The notes under the pieces were generated by a model. It had not been told where the DNA came from. It worked only from the letters and a program-made list of their open reading frames with translations, and did no database searches. A DNA stretch of 64,000 nucleotides from Sphingomonas cannabina (GTDB lineage: Bacteria > Pseudomonadota > Alphaproteobacteria > Sphingomonadales > Sphingomonadaceae): the NCBI RefSeq assembly GCF_021391395.1, contig NZ_CP090059.1, positions 1,411,001-1,475,000 of the forward strand, in the 5' to 3' direction. Position numbers and translations under genes: made by a program. This document shows positions 32,835-43,898 of the stretch, one piece after another (within the stretch, counting starts at the first letter, position 1; each line of letters begins with the position of its first letter).

Positions 32835-33786
32835 GCGCCAGCCGCTCGCTGTGAAGGTGGCAGGGACTGCCGTCGTCGATCTCGATCTGCACCGTCGCAT
32901 GGCCGATGCCGAAGTCATGCTCGAGCCGGTGCTGGAGGTCGTGGAGGAAGGCGTCGCCCGGGTGGCCGCCCGGCATCACCAGATGCACGGTCAGCGCGGA
33001 CTTGGTGGTGCTCATCGGCCAGATGTGGAGATCGTGGATACGTGCCACGCCGGGCAGTTTTTCGATCGTCGCGGCGACGCGATCCGAATCGATCCCCGGC
33101 GGCACCGCCTGCAGCGCCATGCCGAGCGAATCGCGGAACAGCCCCCAGCTGCTCCACAGGATGACCGCCACCACGACCAGGCTCACCACTGGATCGATCC
33201 ACCATTGGTCGGTGAAGGCGATCAGCACCCCGGCGACGACCACCCCGGCCGAGACCAGCGCGTCGACCGCCATGTGGAGGAAGGCCCCCTTGATGTTGAG
33301 ATCGCCGTGCCGCCCGCGCGCGAACATCAACGCGGTCGCGCCGTTGACGACGATGCCCGCGCCGGCGACCCAGATCAGCGCGCGCGAGTCGACCACCGGC
33401 GGCGCGCCGAGCCGCCGCGTCGCTTCCCAGGCGATCGCGCCCACCGCCACGAACAACAGGGTCGCATTGACGAGCGCCGCCAGGATCGAGGAGCCGCCGA
33501 GGCCGTAGGTGAAGCGCTTCGACGCCGGCCGCTTTGACAGCTCCGCCGCGCCCCAGGCGATCAGCAGCCCCAGCACGTCGGAGAGATTGTGCCCGGCATC
33601 GGCGAGCAGCGCGACCGAATCGGCGGCGATGCCGAACGCCGCCTCGACCACCACGAAGGCGAGGTTGAGAGCGGTGCCGATCGCGAAGGCATGGCCGAAG
33701 CTGGCCGGGGCATGGCTGTGGCCATGTCCGTGCGCATGGCCGTTTCCGTGCGAATGCCCATGCGAATGATCGTGGTGCGCGCCCAT
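32827..33786 (-). CDS. Cation diffusion facilitator (Zn2+/Co2+-type efflux transporter)
   Basis: 319 residues. A His-rich metal-sensing N-terminus (alternating HGHSH, residues 4-25) precedes six membrane helices with the CDF metal sites ADAGHNLSDV in helix 2 and HMAVDALVSAG in helix 5. The cytoplasmic C-terminal domain has the signature IHDLHIWPMSTTKSALTVHLV. The pattern resembles the ZitB/CzcD/DmeF group. It exports divalent metals in exchange for protons. No metal regulator is adjacent. Confidence 0.95.
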   Translation of the reverse strand: MGAHHDHSHGHSHGNGHAHGHGHSHAPASFGHAFAIGTALNLAFVVVEAAFGIAADSVALLADAGHNLSDVLGLLIAWGAAELSKRPASKRFTYGLGGSSILAALVNATLLFVAVGAIAWEATRRLGAPPVVDSRALIWVAGAGIVVNGATALMFARGRHGDLNIKGAFLHMAVDALVSAGVVVAGVLIAFTDQWWIDPVVSLVVVAVILWSSWGLFRDSLGMALQAVPPGIDSDRVAATIEKLPGVARIHDLHIWPMSTTKSALTVHLVMPGGHPGDAFLHDLQHRLEHDFGIGHATVQIEIDDGSPCHLHSERLAHG

Positions 33787-33854
33787 TTGCCCAGGCTTAG
33801 CGGCTTAGTGCCATGTAATGCTAGCACACACAGACAATCGAATTCCCCCAATCC

Positions 33855-33967
33855 GTCACCCCGGACTTGTTCCGGGGTCCACCGGGCACCAGGTGCAGGT
33901 TTCACGGTTCCAGCTGCAACCGTCAGTCCTTGTGGAGACGTGGATGCCGGAACAAGTCCGGCATGAC
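33855..33967. repeat. Paired REP-like palindromes, family 1
   Basis: Inverted copies at 33855-33880 and 33940-33967 between the cation transporter and the EF-hand gene. The second carries the GCATGAC ending variant that also appears at 38503-38531. Confidence 0.8.
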
Positions 33968-33991
33968 GATTCAGGTTCGTTGCAAGCCGCT

Positions 33992-34498
33992 CTACCGCTC
34001 CGGCGGCCGCCCGCCGCGTCCGCGGCGCTTGCCGCCTTCGCCGTACGGCCGATCGCTGCCGAACGCCGAGCCGCGGATCGTCAGCAGCTCCTTGTGGGTT
34101 AGGACATGATCCTTGTCGGTGTCGAACCGCGCGAAGATCGCGCTCATCCGGGTCTGCAGCTCGTCGAGCGTGATGCGGTTGTCGCCGTCGCGGTCGACCT
34201 CGAACGGGCTCGGCACGGCGTTGCGGTCGCCGAGCCAATGCTCCGCCCAGTCGGCGAAGGCGATGTAGCCGATGTCCTTGGCGCCCTTGGCGACCGTCTC
34301 GAAGCTCCGCGCCACGCCGGCGCTCGCCTCCGCCTCGGTGATGCGCCCGTCGCCGTCGGAATCGAAGCCGGCGAGCATCATCGCCACCGGCTCGACCACG
34401 ACCGTCGCGGTGGCGGGGCGGTAGGGCGCGGCCTGGATCGGCACGTCGCCCTGCGGCGCCTGCTGCGCGGCGAGGAGGAGAGCGAGGTGAAGCGGCAT
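33992..34498 (-). CDS. EF-hand calcium-binding protein, probably exported
   Basis: 168 residues from the ATG at 34498. A short hydrophobic start (MPLHLALLLAAQQA) suggests a signal peptide. Canonical EF loops are DSDGDGRITEAEA, DRDGDNRITLDEL and DTDKDHVLTHKEL, with calcium ligands at positions 1, 3, 5 and 12 in each. The C-terminus is basic and Gly/Arg-rich. It follows queA by 13 bp and is probably the last gene of the ppi-queA operon. Role unknown, likely calcium-buffering or structural in the periplasm. Confidence 0.85.
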   Translation of the reverse strand: MPLHLALLLAAQQAPQGDVPIQAAPYRPATATVVVEPVAMMLAGFDSDGDGRITEAEASAGVARSFETVAKGAKDIGYIAFADWAEHWLGDRNAVPSPFEVDRDGDNRITLDELQTRMSAIFARFDTDKDHVLTHKELLTIRGSAFGSDRPYGEGGKRRGRGGRPPER

Positions 34499-34511
34499 CG
34501 GGGCAGACCTT

Positions 34512-35537
34512 TCAGGGCAGGAGCAGGCTGGCGTCGCCATAGCTGTAGAAACGATATCCCCCGGCGATCGCATGGGCATAGGCCGCCTGCATGCGATCCA
34601 ATCCCATCAGCGCCGACACCAGCATGAACAGCGTCGAGCGCGGCAGGTGGAAGTTGGTGACGAGCCCGTCGATCCCGCGGAAGCGATAGCCGGGCGTGAT
34701 GAAGATCGCGGTGTCGCCCTCGAACGGGCGCACGATGCCGTCCTGGCCGGCCGCGCTCTCGATCAGGCGCAGGCTGGTGGTGCCGACCGCGATCACCCGT
34801 CCGCCGGCCGCGCGCGTCGCGTTGAGCCGGTCGGCGGTGGCGGCGTCGATCCGGCCCCATTCGGCGTGCATCTCGTGCTCGTCGGTGTCCTCGACCTTGA
34901 CCGGCAGGAAGGTGCCGGCGCCGACATGGAGGGTGAGGGTGGTGTGCCCGATCCCCGCCGCCTCCAGCGCCGCCATCAGCTCCGGCGTGAAGTGCAGCGC
35001 GGCGGTCGGCGCAGCGACGGCGCCGGGCTCGTTGGCGAACATCGTCTGATAGTCGTCCGCGTCCTTCTCGTCGGCGGGGCGGCGGCTGGCGATATAGGGC
35101 GGCAGCGGCATCCGCCCGGCCCGCTCGATCAGCAGCTCGACCGGCTCGTCGCCGAGGAAATCGAGCGCGAAGGTGCCGCGGCCCTGCCGGTCGGAGGCGA
35201 TCGCCGCGACGCCCTTGCCGAAATCGACGATGTCGCCGTCGCGCAGCCGCTTGGCGTTGCGGATGAACGCACGCCAGCGCCGCGGCCCCTCGCGCTTGTG
35301 CAGCGTCGCGCCGATCTGCGCATTGCCGCGCAGCCCCTCGAGCTGCGCGGGAATGACCCGCGTGTCGTTGAACACGAGCAGGTCGCCCGGCCGCAGCGCC
35401 GCGGGCAGCTCGCGGACGATGCGATCGTGCAGGCCGGCGTCGTCCACCACCAGCATCCGCGCCGAATCGCGGGGGGTGGCGGGACGAAGGGCGATACGCT
35501 CCGGCGGGAGCTCGAAATCGAAGAGATCGACGTTCAT
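34512..35537 (-). CDS. queA: S-adenosylmethionine:tRNA ribosyltransferase-isomerase
   Basis: 341 residues. It converts preQ1-34 to epoxyqueuosine-34 using the ribosyl part of SAM. Signatures are [25 protein letters not shown] at the N-terminus, [49 protein letters not shown] and the C-terminal [15 protein letters not shown]. It lies 26 bp after the peptidyl-prolyl isomerase gene. tgt, the preceding enzyme of the pathway, is on the same strand 3.2 kb downstream. Confidence 0.97.
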   Translation of the reverse strand: MNVDLFDFELPPERIALRPATPRDSARMLVVDDAGLHDRIVRELPAALRPGDLLVFNDTRVIPAQLEGLRGNAQIGATLHKREGPRRWRAFIRNAKRLRDGDIVDFGKGVAAIASDRQGRGTFALDFLGDEPVELLIERAGRMPLPPYIASRRPADEKDADDYQTMFANEPGAVAAPTAALHFTPELMAALEAAGIGHTTLTLHVGAGTFLPVKVEDTDEHEMHAEWGRIDAATADRLNATRAAGGRVIAVGTTSLRLIESAAGQDGIVRPFEGDTAIFITPGYRFRGIDGLVTNFHLPRSTLFMLVSALMGLDRMQAAYAHAIAGGYRFYSYGDASLLLP

Positions 35538-35563
35538 GGCCGACCCCCCTTGGTCACGGGAGG

Positions 35564-36250
35564 TTACTTCTTCGTTGGCGCGGGCTTGGCACCCGGCAGC
35601 GTCACCGGCTCGAGCGTCGGCGGCGCGGGCGGCGGCGCAGGCGTGTAGGCCGGAGGATTATCGGCAGCGATATAGGCGTGGAGGATGCGCGTCGGGTTCG
35701 CCGGCGGCTCGCCGCGCGCGATCTGATCGACCCACTGCATCCCTTCGATCACCCGGCCGAACACGGTGTATTTCTGGTCGAGCGACAGCCGCGGCACGAA
35801 CATGATGAAGAACTGGCTGTTGGCGCTGTTCTCCGCCTTGTCCTTCTGCTCCTGCGTCGCGCCTTCGGGCGCGCCCTCGCGCGCGGCGGAGACGGCGCCG
35901 CGGACGTGGGGGAGATAGTTGAACTCCTTCGGCAGGTCGGGAAGGTCCGATCCGCCGGTGCCGTCGCCCTTGGGGTCGCCGCCCTGGGCCATGAAGCCCT
36001 CGATCACGCGGTGGAAGGCGAGACCGTCGTAGAAATGCCGGCGGGTCAGCGTCTTGATGCGCTCGACCATCTTGGGCGCGACGTCCGGGCGCAGCAGGAT
36101 GGTCACGCGGCCGCCGTCCGAAAGGTCGAGCAGCCAGAGGTTCTCCTTGTCCGTCGTCTGCGGCGCGGGGGTGCGGCCCGGCACCGGAATGACCTGCGCC
36201 GAAGCGGGCAGCGCGGCGAACAAGGCAAGGAACGCAATCAGGAAACGCAT
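35564..36250 (-). CDS. Periplasmic cyclophilin-type peptidyl-prolyl isomerase
   Basis: 228 residues with a signal peptide ([19 protein letters not shown], cleavage at about 19). The cyclophilin core shows the active-site segment [21 protein letters not shown] with the catalytic Arg, followed by [13 protein letters not shown] and [14 protein letters not shown]. The C-terminal tail is a Pro-rich extension of about 35 residues. It assists folding of exported proteins. It heads the ppi-queA-EF-hand operon and is divergent from der. Confidence 0.93.
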   Translation of the reverse strand: MRFLIAFLALFAALPASAQVIPVPGRTPAPQTTDKENLWLLDLSDGGRVTILLRPDVAPKMVERIKTLTRRHFYDGLAFHRVIEGFMAQGGDPKGDGTGGSDLPDLPKEFNYLPHVRGAVSAAREGAPEGATQEQKDKAENSANSQFFIMFVPRLSLDQKYTVFGRVIEGMQWVDQIARGEPPANPTRILHAYIAADNPPAYTPAPPPAPPTLEPVTLPGAKPAPTKK

Positions 36251-36349
36251 GGATGAAACCCCAACCCGGTAGGCGGGCGGTTTACGGCCTGCGCCTGCAA
36301 TGGGCAACGGTCTGGAAGGGGGAGCCCGATGTCGATGGCCCGCTCGCAT

Positions 36350-36382
36350 CGAGGGGAGCTTCGACAAGCTCGATTCGAACGG
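36350..36382. repeat. Short GAGCTTCGACAAGCTCGA palindrome, family 5 variant
   Basis: A GAGCTT-CGAC-AAGCTC hairpin next to CGAACGGG lies just upstream of der. It is related to the larger TTCGAC/GTCGAA repeats at 48150, 55153 and 61122. Confidence 0.55.
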
Positions 36383-36395
36383 GTAGGGAGGCCCG

Positions 36396-37763
36396 ATGCC
36401 ACTCCCCACCGTCGCCATCATCGGCCGCCCCAACGTCGGCAAGTCGACGCTGTTCAACCGGCTCGTCGGCAAGCGCCTGGCGCTGGTTGACGACCAGCCG
36501 GGCGTGACCCGCGACCGCCGCGAGGGCGACGCGACCCTGCTCGGGCTCGATTTCCGCGTCGTCGACACCGCCGGCTTCGAGGATGAGGATGCCGCGACCC
36601 TGCCGGGCCGGATGCGCGTGCAGACCGAGGCTGCCGTAGCGGACGCCGATGTCGCGCTGTTCATGGTCGATGCCCGTGCCGGCATCGTTCCGCTGGACGA
36701 AGAGATCGCCCGCTGGCTGCGCAGCGCGGATACGCCGGTGGTGCTGGTCGCCAACAAGGCGGAGGGCCGCGCCGGCGAAAGCGGCGTGATCGAGGCGATG
36801 GCGCTCGGCTTCGGCGATCCGGTGCAGCTTTCCGCCGAGCATGGCGAGGGCATCGCCGACCTGTTCGAGGCGTTGCTGCCCTATATCGACCGTGAAGCCG
36901 AGGACGAGCCGGAGGACGACGAGAGCCCCGATGCACCGCTCAAGCTCGCGATCGTCGGTCGCCCCAATGCCGGCAAGTCGACGCTGATCAACCGGATGCT
37001 CGGGCAGGACCGGCTGATCACCGGTCCGGAAGCCGGCATCACCCGCGATTCGATCGCGATCGACTGGCAATGGCCGGATCCCGTCGGCGGCACGCGTGCC
37101 GTCCGCCTGATCGACACCGCCGGGATGCGCAAGAAGGCGCGGGTGCAGGACAAGCTCGAGAAGCTGTCGGTGATGGACGCGCTGCGCGCGGTCGATTTCG
37201 CCGAGGTGGTGGTGCTGCTGCTCGACGCGACCAAGGGGCTCGAGGTCCAGGACCTCAAGATCGCCGACCGCGTGCTGCAGGAAGGGCGTGCGCTGGTCAT
37301 CGCGCTCAACAAATGGGACGTCGCCGAGGACGCCTCCAAGCTGTTCAACGGCGTCAAGGCCGCGCTCGACGAGGGGCTGGCGCAGGTGAAGGGCGTGCCG
37401 CTGCTCACCGTCTCCGGCGCGACGGGGAAGGGGATCGACACTTTGCTCAAGGTTGCGTTCGAGACGCGTGAGGCCTGGTCGCGGCGCGTGTCGACCGGCC
37501 AGCTCAACCGCTGGTTCGAGCGCGCGATCGAGGCCAACCCGCCCCCCGCGCCCGGCGGCAAGCGGATCAAGGCGCGCTACGTGACCCAGGTGAAGACGCG
37601 GCCTCCCAGCTTCGTGCTGTTCGGCACCCGCGTCGACCTGCTGCCCGAAAGCTACCGCCGCTATCTGGTCAACGGCCTGCGCCGCGAGTTCGATTTCGGC
37701 GCGGTGCCGGTGCGGCTCACGCTGCGCGCACCGAAGAACCCCTTCGACCGGGACCGCGAATGA
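36396..37763 (+). CDS. der: Ribosome-biogenesis GTPase Der (EngA)
   Basis: 455 residues with tandem GTPase domains, unique to Der. The first P-loop is GRPNVGKS (10-17) and the second GRPNAGKS (about 188-195). G2/G3 motifs are PGVTRDR with DTAGFE, and GITRDS with [14 protein letters not shown] and NKWDVA are the guanine-specificity loops. A C-terminal KH-like domain ([24 protein letters not shown]) binds rRNA. It is needed for 50S assembly. The next gene overlaps its stop by 4 bp. Confidence 0.98.
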   Translation: MPLPTVAIIGRPNVGKSTLFNRLVGKRLALVDDQPGVTRDRREGDATLLGLDFRVVDTAGFEDEDAATLPGRMRVQTEAAVADADVALFMVDARAGIVPLDEEIARWLRSADTPVVLVANKAEGRAGESGVIEAMALGFGDPVQLSAEHGEGIADLFEALLPYIDREAEDEPEDDESPDAPLKLAIVGRPNAGKSTLINRMLGQDRLITGPEAGITRDSIAIDWQWPDPVGGTRAVRLIDTAGMRKKARVQDKLEKLSVMDALRAVDFAEVVVLLLDATKGLEVQDLKIADRVLQEGRALVIALNKWDVAEDASKLFNGVKAALDEGLAQVKGVPLLTVSGATGKGIDTLLKVAFETREAWSRRVSTGQLNRWFERAIEANPPPAPGGKRIKARYVTQVKTRPPSFVLFGTRVDLLPESYRRYLVNGLRREFDFGAVPVRLTLRAPKNPFDRDRE

Positions 37764-37966
37764 TCGAGATCGACGCGCGCGGAATGCGCTGTCCGTGGCC
37801 GGCGATCCGGCTCGCCCGGGCGCTGCGCGAGCATGGCACGGCCGAGGTGGCGATCCTCGCCGACGATCCCGCCGCTCCGCGCGAGCTTGCCGCGGTCGCC
37901 GCGGCTGCCGGACGGGCGTTGGTGACCGACAGCGAAATGCGCTTCCGCGTCGAGGCAAGCGGCTGA
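37760..37966 (+). CDS. TusA/SirA-family sulfur-carrier-like protein
   Basis: 68 residues, a TusA fold in its short form. The sulfur-relay cysteine is C11 in RCPWPAIRL, matching the CPxP motif. The ATG overlaps the der stop as ATGA. TusA proteins pass persulfide sulfur for tRNA thiolation or cofactor synthesis; the partner here is unknown. Slightly shorter than E. coli TusA (81 residues), with the C-terminal strand FRVEA retained. Confidence 0.85.
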   Translation: MIEIDARGMRCPWPAIRLARALREHGTAEVAILADDPAAPRELAAVAAAAGRALVTDSEMRFRVEASG

Positions 37967-38042
37967 ATCAACACCCTGTTTACCGCGCTCGGCTATGACG
38001 CTCGGTGGCTCTTTCGGCCGAAGGAGCTTCGGAGGCACAGGA

Positions 38043-38483
38043 ATGACGTTCGCTGACATGGGCGAATCGCTGATCGACTGGACCGTTTTCGCCGCGGCAC
38101 GCGCCGAGCTCGGCGCCAATTTCGTGCGTATCCTCGGCTATTTCCGCGAGGACGGCGCCAAGTCGGTCGCCGCGATCGAAGAGGCGATGCGCGCCGGCAA
38201 CGCCGCGGCGATGGTGCTCCCCGCTCATACCCTCAAGGGCGAATCGCACCAGTTCGGCGCCGAGGTGCTGGCGACGCTCGCCGAGACGATCGAGGTGATC
38301 GCCCGCGGCTGCGTCGAGCGCCACGACGCGCCCCAGCAGGCGCTGGAGCATGTCGTCCGGCTGCGCCCCGTCTTCCAGCAGACGCTCGAGCTGCTCGAAC
38401 GCGAGACCAACCCGCTGGTCGAACGCCGCCCGACCTTCGGCCGCAAGCCGATCCTGGCCGGGGGTGGGTTCGAGCGGGAGTAA
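38043..38483 (+). CDS. Standalone histidine-phosphotransfer (Hpt) protein
   Basis: 146 residues from the ATG at 38043 with GGAGGCACAGG as ribosome site. A four-helix Hpt domain has the phospho-accepting H62 in PAHTLKGESHQFG. The C-terminal 30 residues (RRPTFGRKPILAGGGFERE) are extended. It would relay phosphate between a hybrid kinase and a response regulator, neither of which is encoded nearby. Confidence 0.85.
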   Translation: MTFADMGESLIDWTVFAAARAELGANFVRILGYFREDGAKSVAAIEEAMRAGNAAAMVLPAHTLKGESHQFGAEVLATLAETIEVIARGCVERHDAPQQALEHVVRLRPVFQQTLELLERETNPLVERRPTFGRKPILAGGGFERE

Positions 38484-38502
38484 GATAGGCTAGGATCAAA
38501 TC

Positions 38503-38531
38503 GTCATGCCGGACGTGTTCCGGCATCCACG
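38503..38531. repeat. Single REP-like palindrome, family 1
   Basis: One unpaired copy, arms GATGCCGGA/TCCGGCATC-like around ACGTG, after the Hpt gene. Unpaired copies of this family are not seen elsewhere in the window. Confidence 0.7.
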
Positions 38532-38623
38532 TCTCCACGGAGACTGTAATCGAGGTTCCGGCTGGAACCTAGCGAGTGGACAAATTGACTTGGCATGATT
38601 GCGGGTGAGCGTAAGGGTTACGC

Positions 38624-38992
38624 ATGCTTGTCCGATCAATCTTGGCTTTCGTCCTATTTCTTTCGGGCTGCGCGACCACCCACGCGATTGAATGCACTGC
38701 CCCAGCATTACCAACCGCTGATGAGGTCAACCATTACGTGCGATCGCATTGGCCAGTCGTGAGCAAAAGCTTTGCACGACTTTCACGTAGGCCGGGAGAA
38801 AGTGCTGAATTAGTGGGGATATCCGAGGTTTCGTGCAGCTACACGTATACCACGCCGGAATGTTCGTATCAGGTGACCGGACGCTTCGGAAACGAGCCAA
38901 ACGTTCAGCAGCGCCTGTTTTCTCAATTCGATCGGGACCAGGCCGGCAACTTGGTTGAAGTCATCGTCATGTGGCACGAGCGCCGCCGATGA
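38624..38992 (+). CDS. Hypothetical lipoprotein of lower GC
   Basis: 122 residues. The lipobox LSGC gives lipidated C16. The mature part has three more cysteines (IECTAP, EVSCSYTYTTPECSY) and a cystatin-like pattern of short strands. A hand count over 38641-38880 gives 131 of 240 bases G or C (about 55 %), well under the high-GC neighbours, so it may have been acquired. It lies 77 bp from the 39070-39326 repeat element. No function is recognised. Confidence 0.7.
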   Translation: MLVRSILAFVLFLSGCATTHAIECTAPALPTADEVNHYVRSHWPVVSKSFARLSRRPGESAELVGISEVSCSYTYTTPECSYQVTGRFGNEPNVQQRLFSQFDRDQAGNLVEVIVMWHERRR

Positions 38993-39069
38993 GTTCTGCT
39001 TAGCAGGCGCAAGTTTGGCATGTTGGCCCACCTCATCGTTTCAGCGAAGCCGCGTACTCCGCACGTCGC

Positions 39070-39326
39070 TTGCAATGTAGGATTTCGCCTGCTTGGCTCG
39101 TCCGGTCCGAGCCGCACTAGCGCTGGTCCGCTCTTTGATCCTGTCGATCATTTATGTCGCGTCCGTGCCGCGCCACTGTCGCGTCCGTGCGCCGTCCTTG
39201 TCGCGGCGGTGCCGCGTCTATGGCGCGCCCCTGGCGCGTCCGCGTCGCGATCCTGTCGCGTCCCTGCAGCGTTCCAGACAAGGCCTGCAAAACACATGAC
39301 CTGAGTCAATTTAGTCAACATTTCCG
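39070..39326 (+). repeat. 257-bp element A with internal 11-bp-periodic array
   Basis: One of two related elements. It starts TTGCAATGTAGGATTTCG, contains CGCTGGTCCGCTCTTTGA (39120-39137), and ends with GTCAATTTAGTCAAC and ACATTTCCG. Between them, 39153-39273 is exactly eleven 11-base units of consensus NNNGTCGCGYC (5 of 11 units carry GTCGCG exactly). The inverted partner is at 44497-44748. It fills most of the 469-bp gap between the low-GC lipoprotein and bfr. Short frames inside are not conserved between the copies, so it is not read as coding. Confidence 0.85.
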
Positions 39327-39397
39327 GGGGGAGCCCGACACCGGAAGGCCTCATCCGGACGGGCCTCGTCTACCTATGACTTTCGTGACCTTCGACG

Positions 39398-39418
39398 GAT
39401 TTCTGCGGGTTTCAGCGC
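39398..39418. repeat. 21-bp direct repeat, copy 1 (downstream of bfr)
   Basis: The core GATTTCTGCGGGTTTCAG is shared exactly over 21 bases with 40013-40033. This copy starts 44 bp past the bfr stop on the minus strand; the other lies just past the bfd stop. They may be 3'-end signals or remnants of a duplication. Confidence 0.75.
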
Positions 39419-39461
39419 CCGTCTCGAGGCGTCGTGACCGGCGCCCGCCGGCCGTCACAGC

Positions 39462-39941
39462 CTAATCGCCCTCGCTCTTGGCGTTGAGCTGGATATAGTT
39501 CTGCAGCCCCATCCGCTCGATCATCTCGAACTGGGTCTCGAGCGTGTCGACATGCTCCTCCTCGTTGCCGAGGATGCGGGCGAACAGGTCGCGGCTCACG
39601 AAGTCGCGCACGCTCTCGCAATATTCGATCGCGCCCTTGAGCTGTGCCACCGCCTCCAGCTCCAGCTCGAGGTCGCCGCGCAGCGCCTCCTCGACCGTCT
39701 CGCCGATGCGCAGCCGGCCGAGCAGCTGGAAGTTGGGCAGGCCTTCGAGGAACAGGATGCGCTCCGCCAGCTCGTCGGCGTGCTTCATCTCGTCGATCGA
39801 TTCGTGTCGCTCGAACTCGGCGAGCTTCTTGACGCCCCAATTGTCGAGCAGGCGATAGTGCAGCCAATATTGGTTGATCGCGGTCAGCTCGTTCCGGAGC
39901 GCCTCGTTGAGAAATTCGATGACCTTGGGGTCGCCCTTCAT
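39462..39941 (-). CDS. bfr: Bacterioferritin
   Basis: 159 residues, the normal size. A four-helix ferritin with di-iron ligands in [33 protein letters not shown] and [12 protein letters not shown]. The methionine in DEMKHAD is the heme ligand between subunits. It stores iron as a 24-mer and detoxifies peroxide. The ATG at 39941 has GAAGGA upstream. bfd lies upstream on the same strand, 102 bp away, with the second copy of a 21-bp repeat in the gap. Confidence 0.97.
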   Translation of the reverse strand: MKGDPKVIEFLNEALRNELTAINQYWLHYRLLDNWGVKKLAEFERHESIDEMKHADELAERILFLEGLPNFQLLGRLRIGETVEEALRGDLELELEAVAQLKGAIEYCESVRDFVSRDLFARILGNEEEHVDTLETQFEMIERMGLQNYIQLNAKSEGD

Positions 39942-40012
39942 GCCGCGTCCTTCGTTTCGTGACGGGCGGGATTCTACACCTGTTCGGGCGTGCCGAACAC
40001 CCAAAAAATGGC

Positions 40013-40033
40013 GGATTTCTGCGGGTTTCAGCG
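40013..40033. repeat. 21-bp direct repeat, copy 2 (between bfd and bfr)
   Basis: Exact copy of 39398-39418 in the same orientation, starting 11 bp past the bfd stop. Seen from the minus strand it is followed by CCATTTTTTGG, so it could contribute to a weak terminator or processing site. Confidence 0.75.
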
Positions 40034-40043
40034 GCTGCGAATG

Positions 40044-40214
40044 CTACGCAGCAGCGCGCTCCTGATCGATAATGGCTCGCGCGAACGGCACGCACTGGCC
40101 GCATTTCGCCTGGCATCCCAGCGCACGATAGGCCTGACAGGCGCTCACCGCGCCCTCCCGCGCCGCCTGCCTCACCTCACGCTCGCGAATTGCATTGCAG
40201 ACGCAGACGACCAT
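40044..40214 (-). CDS. bfd: Bacterioferritin-associated ferredoxin
   Basis: 56 residues from the ATG at 40214. The four [2Fe-2S] cysteines are in VCVCNAI and GCQAKCGQC, the Bfd pattern. It donates electrons to bacterioferritin heme to release stored iron. It is the first gene of the bfd-bfr unit and is preceded by two palindromic iron-type operators, which suits induction under iron starvation. Confidence 0.93.
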   Translation of the reverse strand: MVVCVCNAIREREVRQAAREGAVSACQAYRALGCQAKCGQCVPFARAIIDQERAAA

Positions 40215-40252
40215 CGGAACCCCGCAGTGTGGAGCACCCGATCTAGCGATAC

Positions 40253-40290
40253 TGCGAGTGATTCGCAACTCTATTGCATGCGATTTGCAA
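40253..40290. promoter_or_regulatory. Tandem iron-responsive-type operators upstream of bfd
   Basis: Two palindromes lie side by side: TGCGAGTGATTCGCA (40253-40267) and TTGCATGCGATTTGCAA (40274-40290). TGC...GCA-type palindromes are typical of alphaproteobacterial Fur/Irr sites. They sit 39-76 bp before the bfd start codon. Confidence 0.6.
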
Positions 40291-40307
40291 AAGCGGACGC
40301 GAACCGA

Positions 40308-40754
40308 TCAGCGTCGGGCGATGTAGGCGATCGGCACGCCGACCAGGACGATGTGGCAGAAGAGCTGAGTCGCGATGCCCGTGGCGCTCGGCATCGTTCC
40401 GAAGCGGAGCGGCACCACCACCAGGTTCATCGCCGCCCAGGTGACGAGGCCGTAGACGACACCCCACAGCAGCGGCCTGGCTTTGAGCGCCGCGATGCGG
40501 TCGGCGGCGAGGACGAACACGGCCGCCATGACCGCCATCAGCGCGAAATGGACGGCGAGGCCCAGCACCGCTCCGCCGGCGCCCCAATCCTTCGCACCCG
40601 GGAAGGGACCCGAGGCGACGTAGCGCAGCATCCTGTCGACCTTGCCGCCGTAGAACAGCGTGAGCCCGATCGCCGCCAGAATGTCGAGCGTTCCTGCGAC
40701 CGCGGTCGCGACGGCGATTCGCTTCGCCGTGCTCGTTCCGATCACGTCCCCCAT
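40308..40754 (-). CDS. Four-helix membrane protein of unknown function
   Basis: 148 residues with four predicted helices (about 12-36, 58-84, 92-115 and 125-145). A conserved-looking GPFPGAKDWGAGGAVLGLAVHFALMA segment lies after the first. Proteins of this form, of the YagU/DUF1440 kind, are found in many alphaproteobacteria, but no role is established. It follows DUF3052 by 22 bp on the same strand. Confidence 0.7.
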   Translation of the reverse strand: MGDVIGTSTAKRIAVATAVAGTLDILAAIGLTLFYGGKVDRMLRYVASGPFPGAKDWGAGGAVLGLAVHFALMAVMAAVFVLAADRIAALKARPLLWGVVYGLVTWAAMNLVVVPLRFGTMPSATGIATQLFCHIVLVGVPIAYIARR

Positions 40755-40776
40755 TGTTCCTCCCCCTTCCTCGGTA

Positions 40777-41180
40777 TCAGCGCAGTTCCTTGCGGATCAC
40801 CAGCTTCAATCCTGACCAGACCGGATCGATTGCGCAAACCTTCACGTCGACCAGCCCGGTCGGCAGCGCGACCTCGCGCACCACGTCCTCGGTGATGTCG
40901 GTCGGCACCTTCGCCGTCTGCTTGGGCCATGAGACCCATAGCATGCCCGCCGGAGCGAGCAGCTGGCGCAGTGCCGCCACCTTGCGCTGCAGCTCGGCAC
41001 GCTCGGTCACGAAGATGTGCGCCGCATCGAGTCCCGCCGAGGGCGATACCTGCGGATCGACCCCGATCGCCTCGGGATCGATCTCCGCCAGCACGGTCTC
41101 GGGCATACCGTCGAACCACGCCCGCATGCCGGGCTGGTAGCCCAGCTTCTGCGCCAGCGGCGTGGCCGAATAGCCCGCGG

Positions 41181-41184
<4 letters not shown>
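40777..41184 (-). CDS. DUF3052 family protein
   Basis: 135 residues with the family start [21 protein letters not shown] and the segments [33 protein letters not shown] and [13 protein letters not shown]. The fold resembles a small Rossmann-like domain; no catalytic residues are known. Its ATG overlaps the purL stop (ATGA), so it is translated with purL, but a role in purine synthesis is not implied by the family. Confidence 0.88.
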
Positions 41185-43400
<2,216 letters not shown>

Positions 43401-43493
43401 GCGCGAGGCCCTTAGCGAGCGCGTGCGCATTCGTCACCTTGTCGTCGTGCGAAGGATACTGACGGTTAGCCGATTTTCGGATACGATGGCTCC

Positions 43494-43889
43494 GTGTCGC
43501 TCCAGCTGATCCTCACCGATCCGTCGACGTTCGTGCCGATCCCGCTGCTGGCCCCGCTCCCGGGAGCATGGCAATGCGACCTCAAGGACGATTCGCTGAC
43601 CTGGAGCCGCAGCGTGTTCGACCTGTTCGGCATCCCGCGCGACACGCCGATCGATCGCCGCGACATCGTCGAGATGTATTGCGAGGAATCGCGCGAACTG
43701 CTCGAACGGCTGCGCAGCGAGGCGATCGCCAGTCGCGGCAGCTTCACCTTCGAGGCCAGGATCCGCCGCCTGGACGGGACCATGCGGTGGATGCGCGTCA
43801 CCGCGGATACCCTGTGCAGCAATGGCCGCGTGACGCATCTCTACGGCCAGAAGCAGGACATCACCCACCTCGTCGGCGGGCTCTGCTAG
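43494..43889 (+). CDS. Standalone PAS-domain protein
   Basis: 131 residues with a GTG start. Nearly the whole protein is one PAS_3 fold: GAWQCDLKDDSLTWSRSVFDLFGIP, FTFEARIRRLDGTMRWMRVTAD, and GQKQDITHL at the end. No kinase, cyclase or DNA-binding domain follows. It could act as a free sensor or anti-sensor for a partner kinase. Orphan PAS proteins are frequent in sphingomonads. Confidence 0.82.
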   Translation: MSLQLILTDPSTFVPIPLLAPLPGAWQCDLKDDSLTWSRSVFDLFGIPRDTPIDRRDIVEMYCEESRELLERLRSEAIASRGSFTFEARIRRLDGTMRWMRVTADTLCSNGRVTHLYGQKQDITHLVGGLC

Positions 43890-43898
43890 TGCGCTACG

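Noticed and set aside
39153..39273. CRISPR-like array
   Set aside because: Units are 11 bp with no conserved repeat/unique spacer alternation and no cas genes; it is a degenerate tandem array.
39093..39465. Short open frames within element A (and 44509-44826 in element B)
   Set aside because: The frames differ between the two copies, are Arg/Pro-biased, and the 11-bp period shifts frame at every unit; no conserved start or ribosome site.
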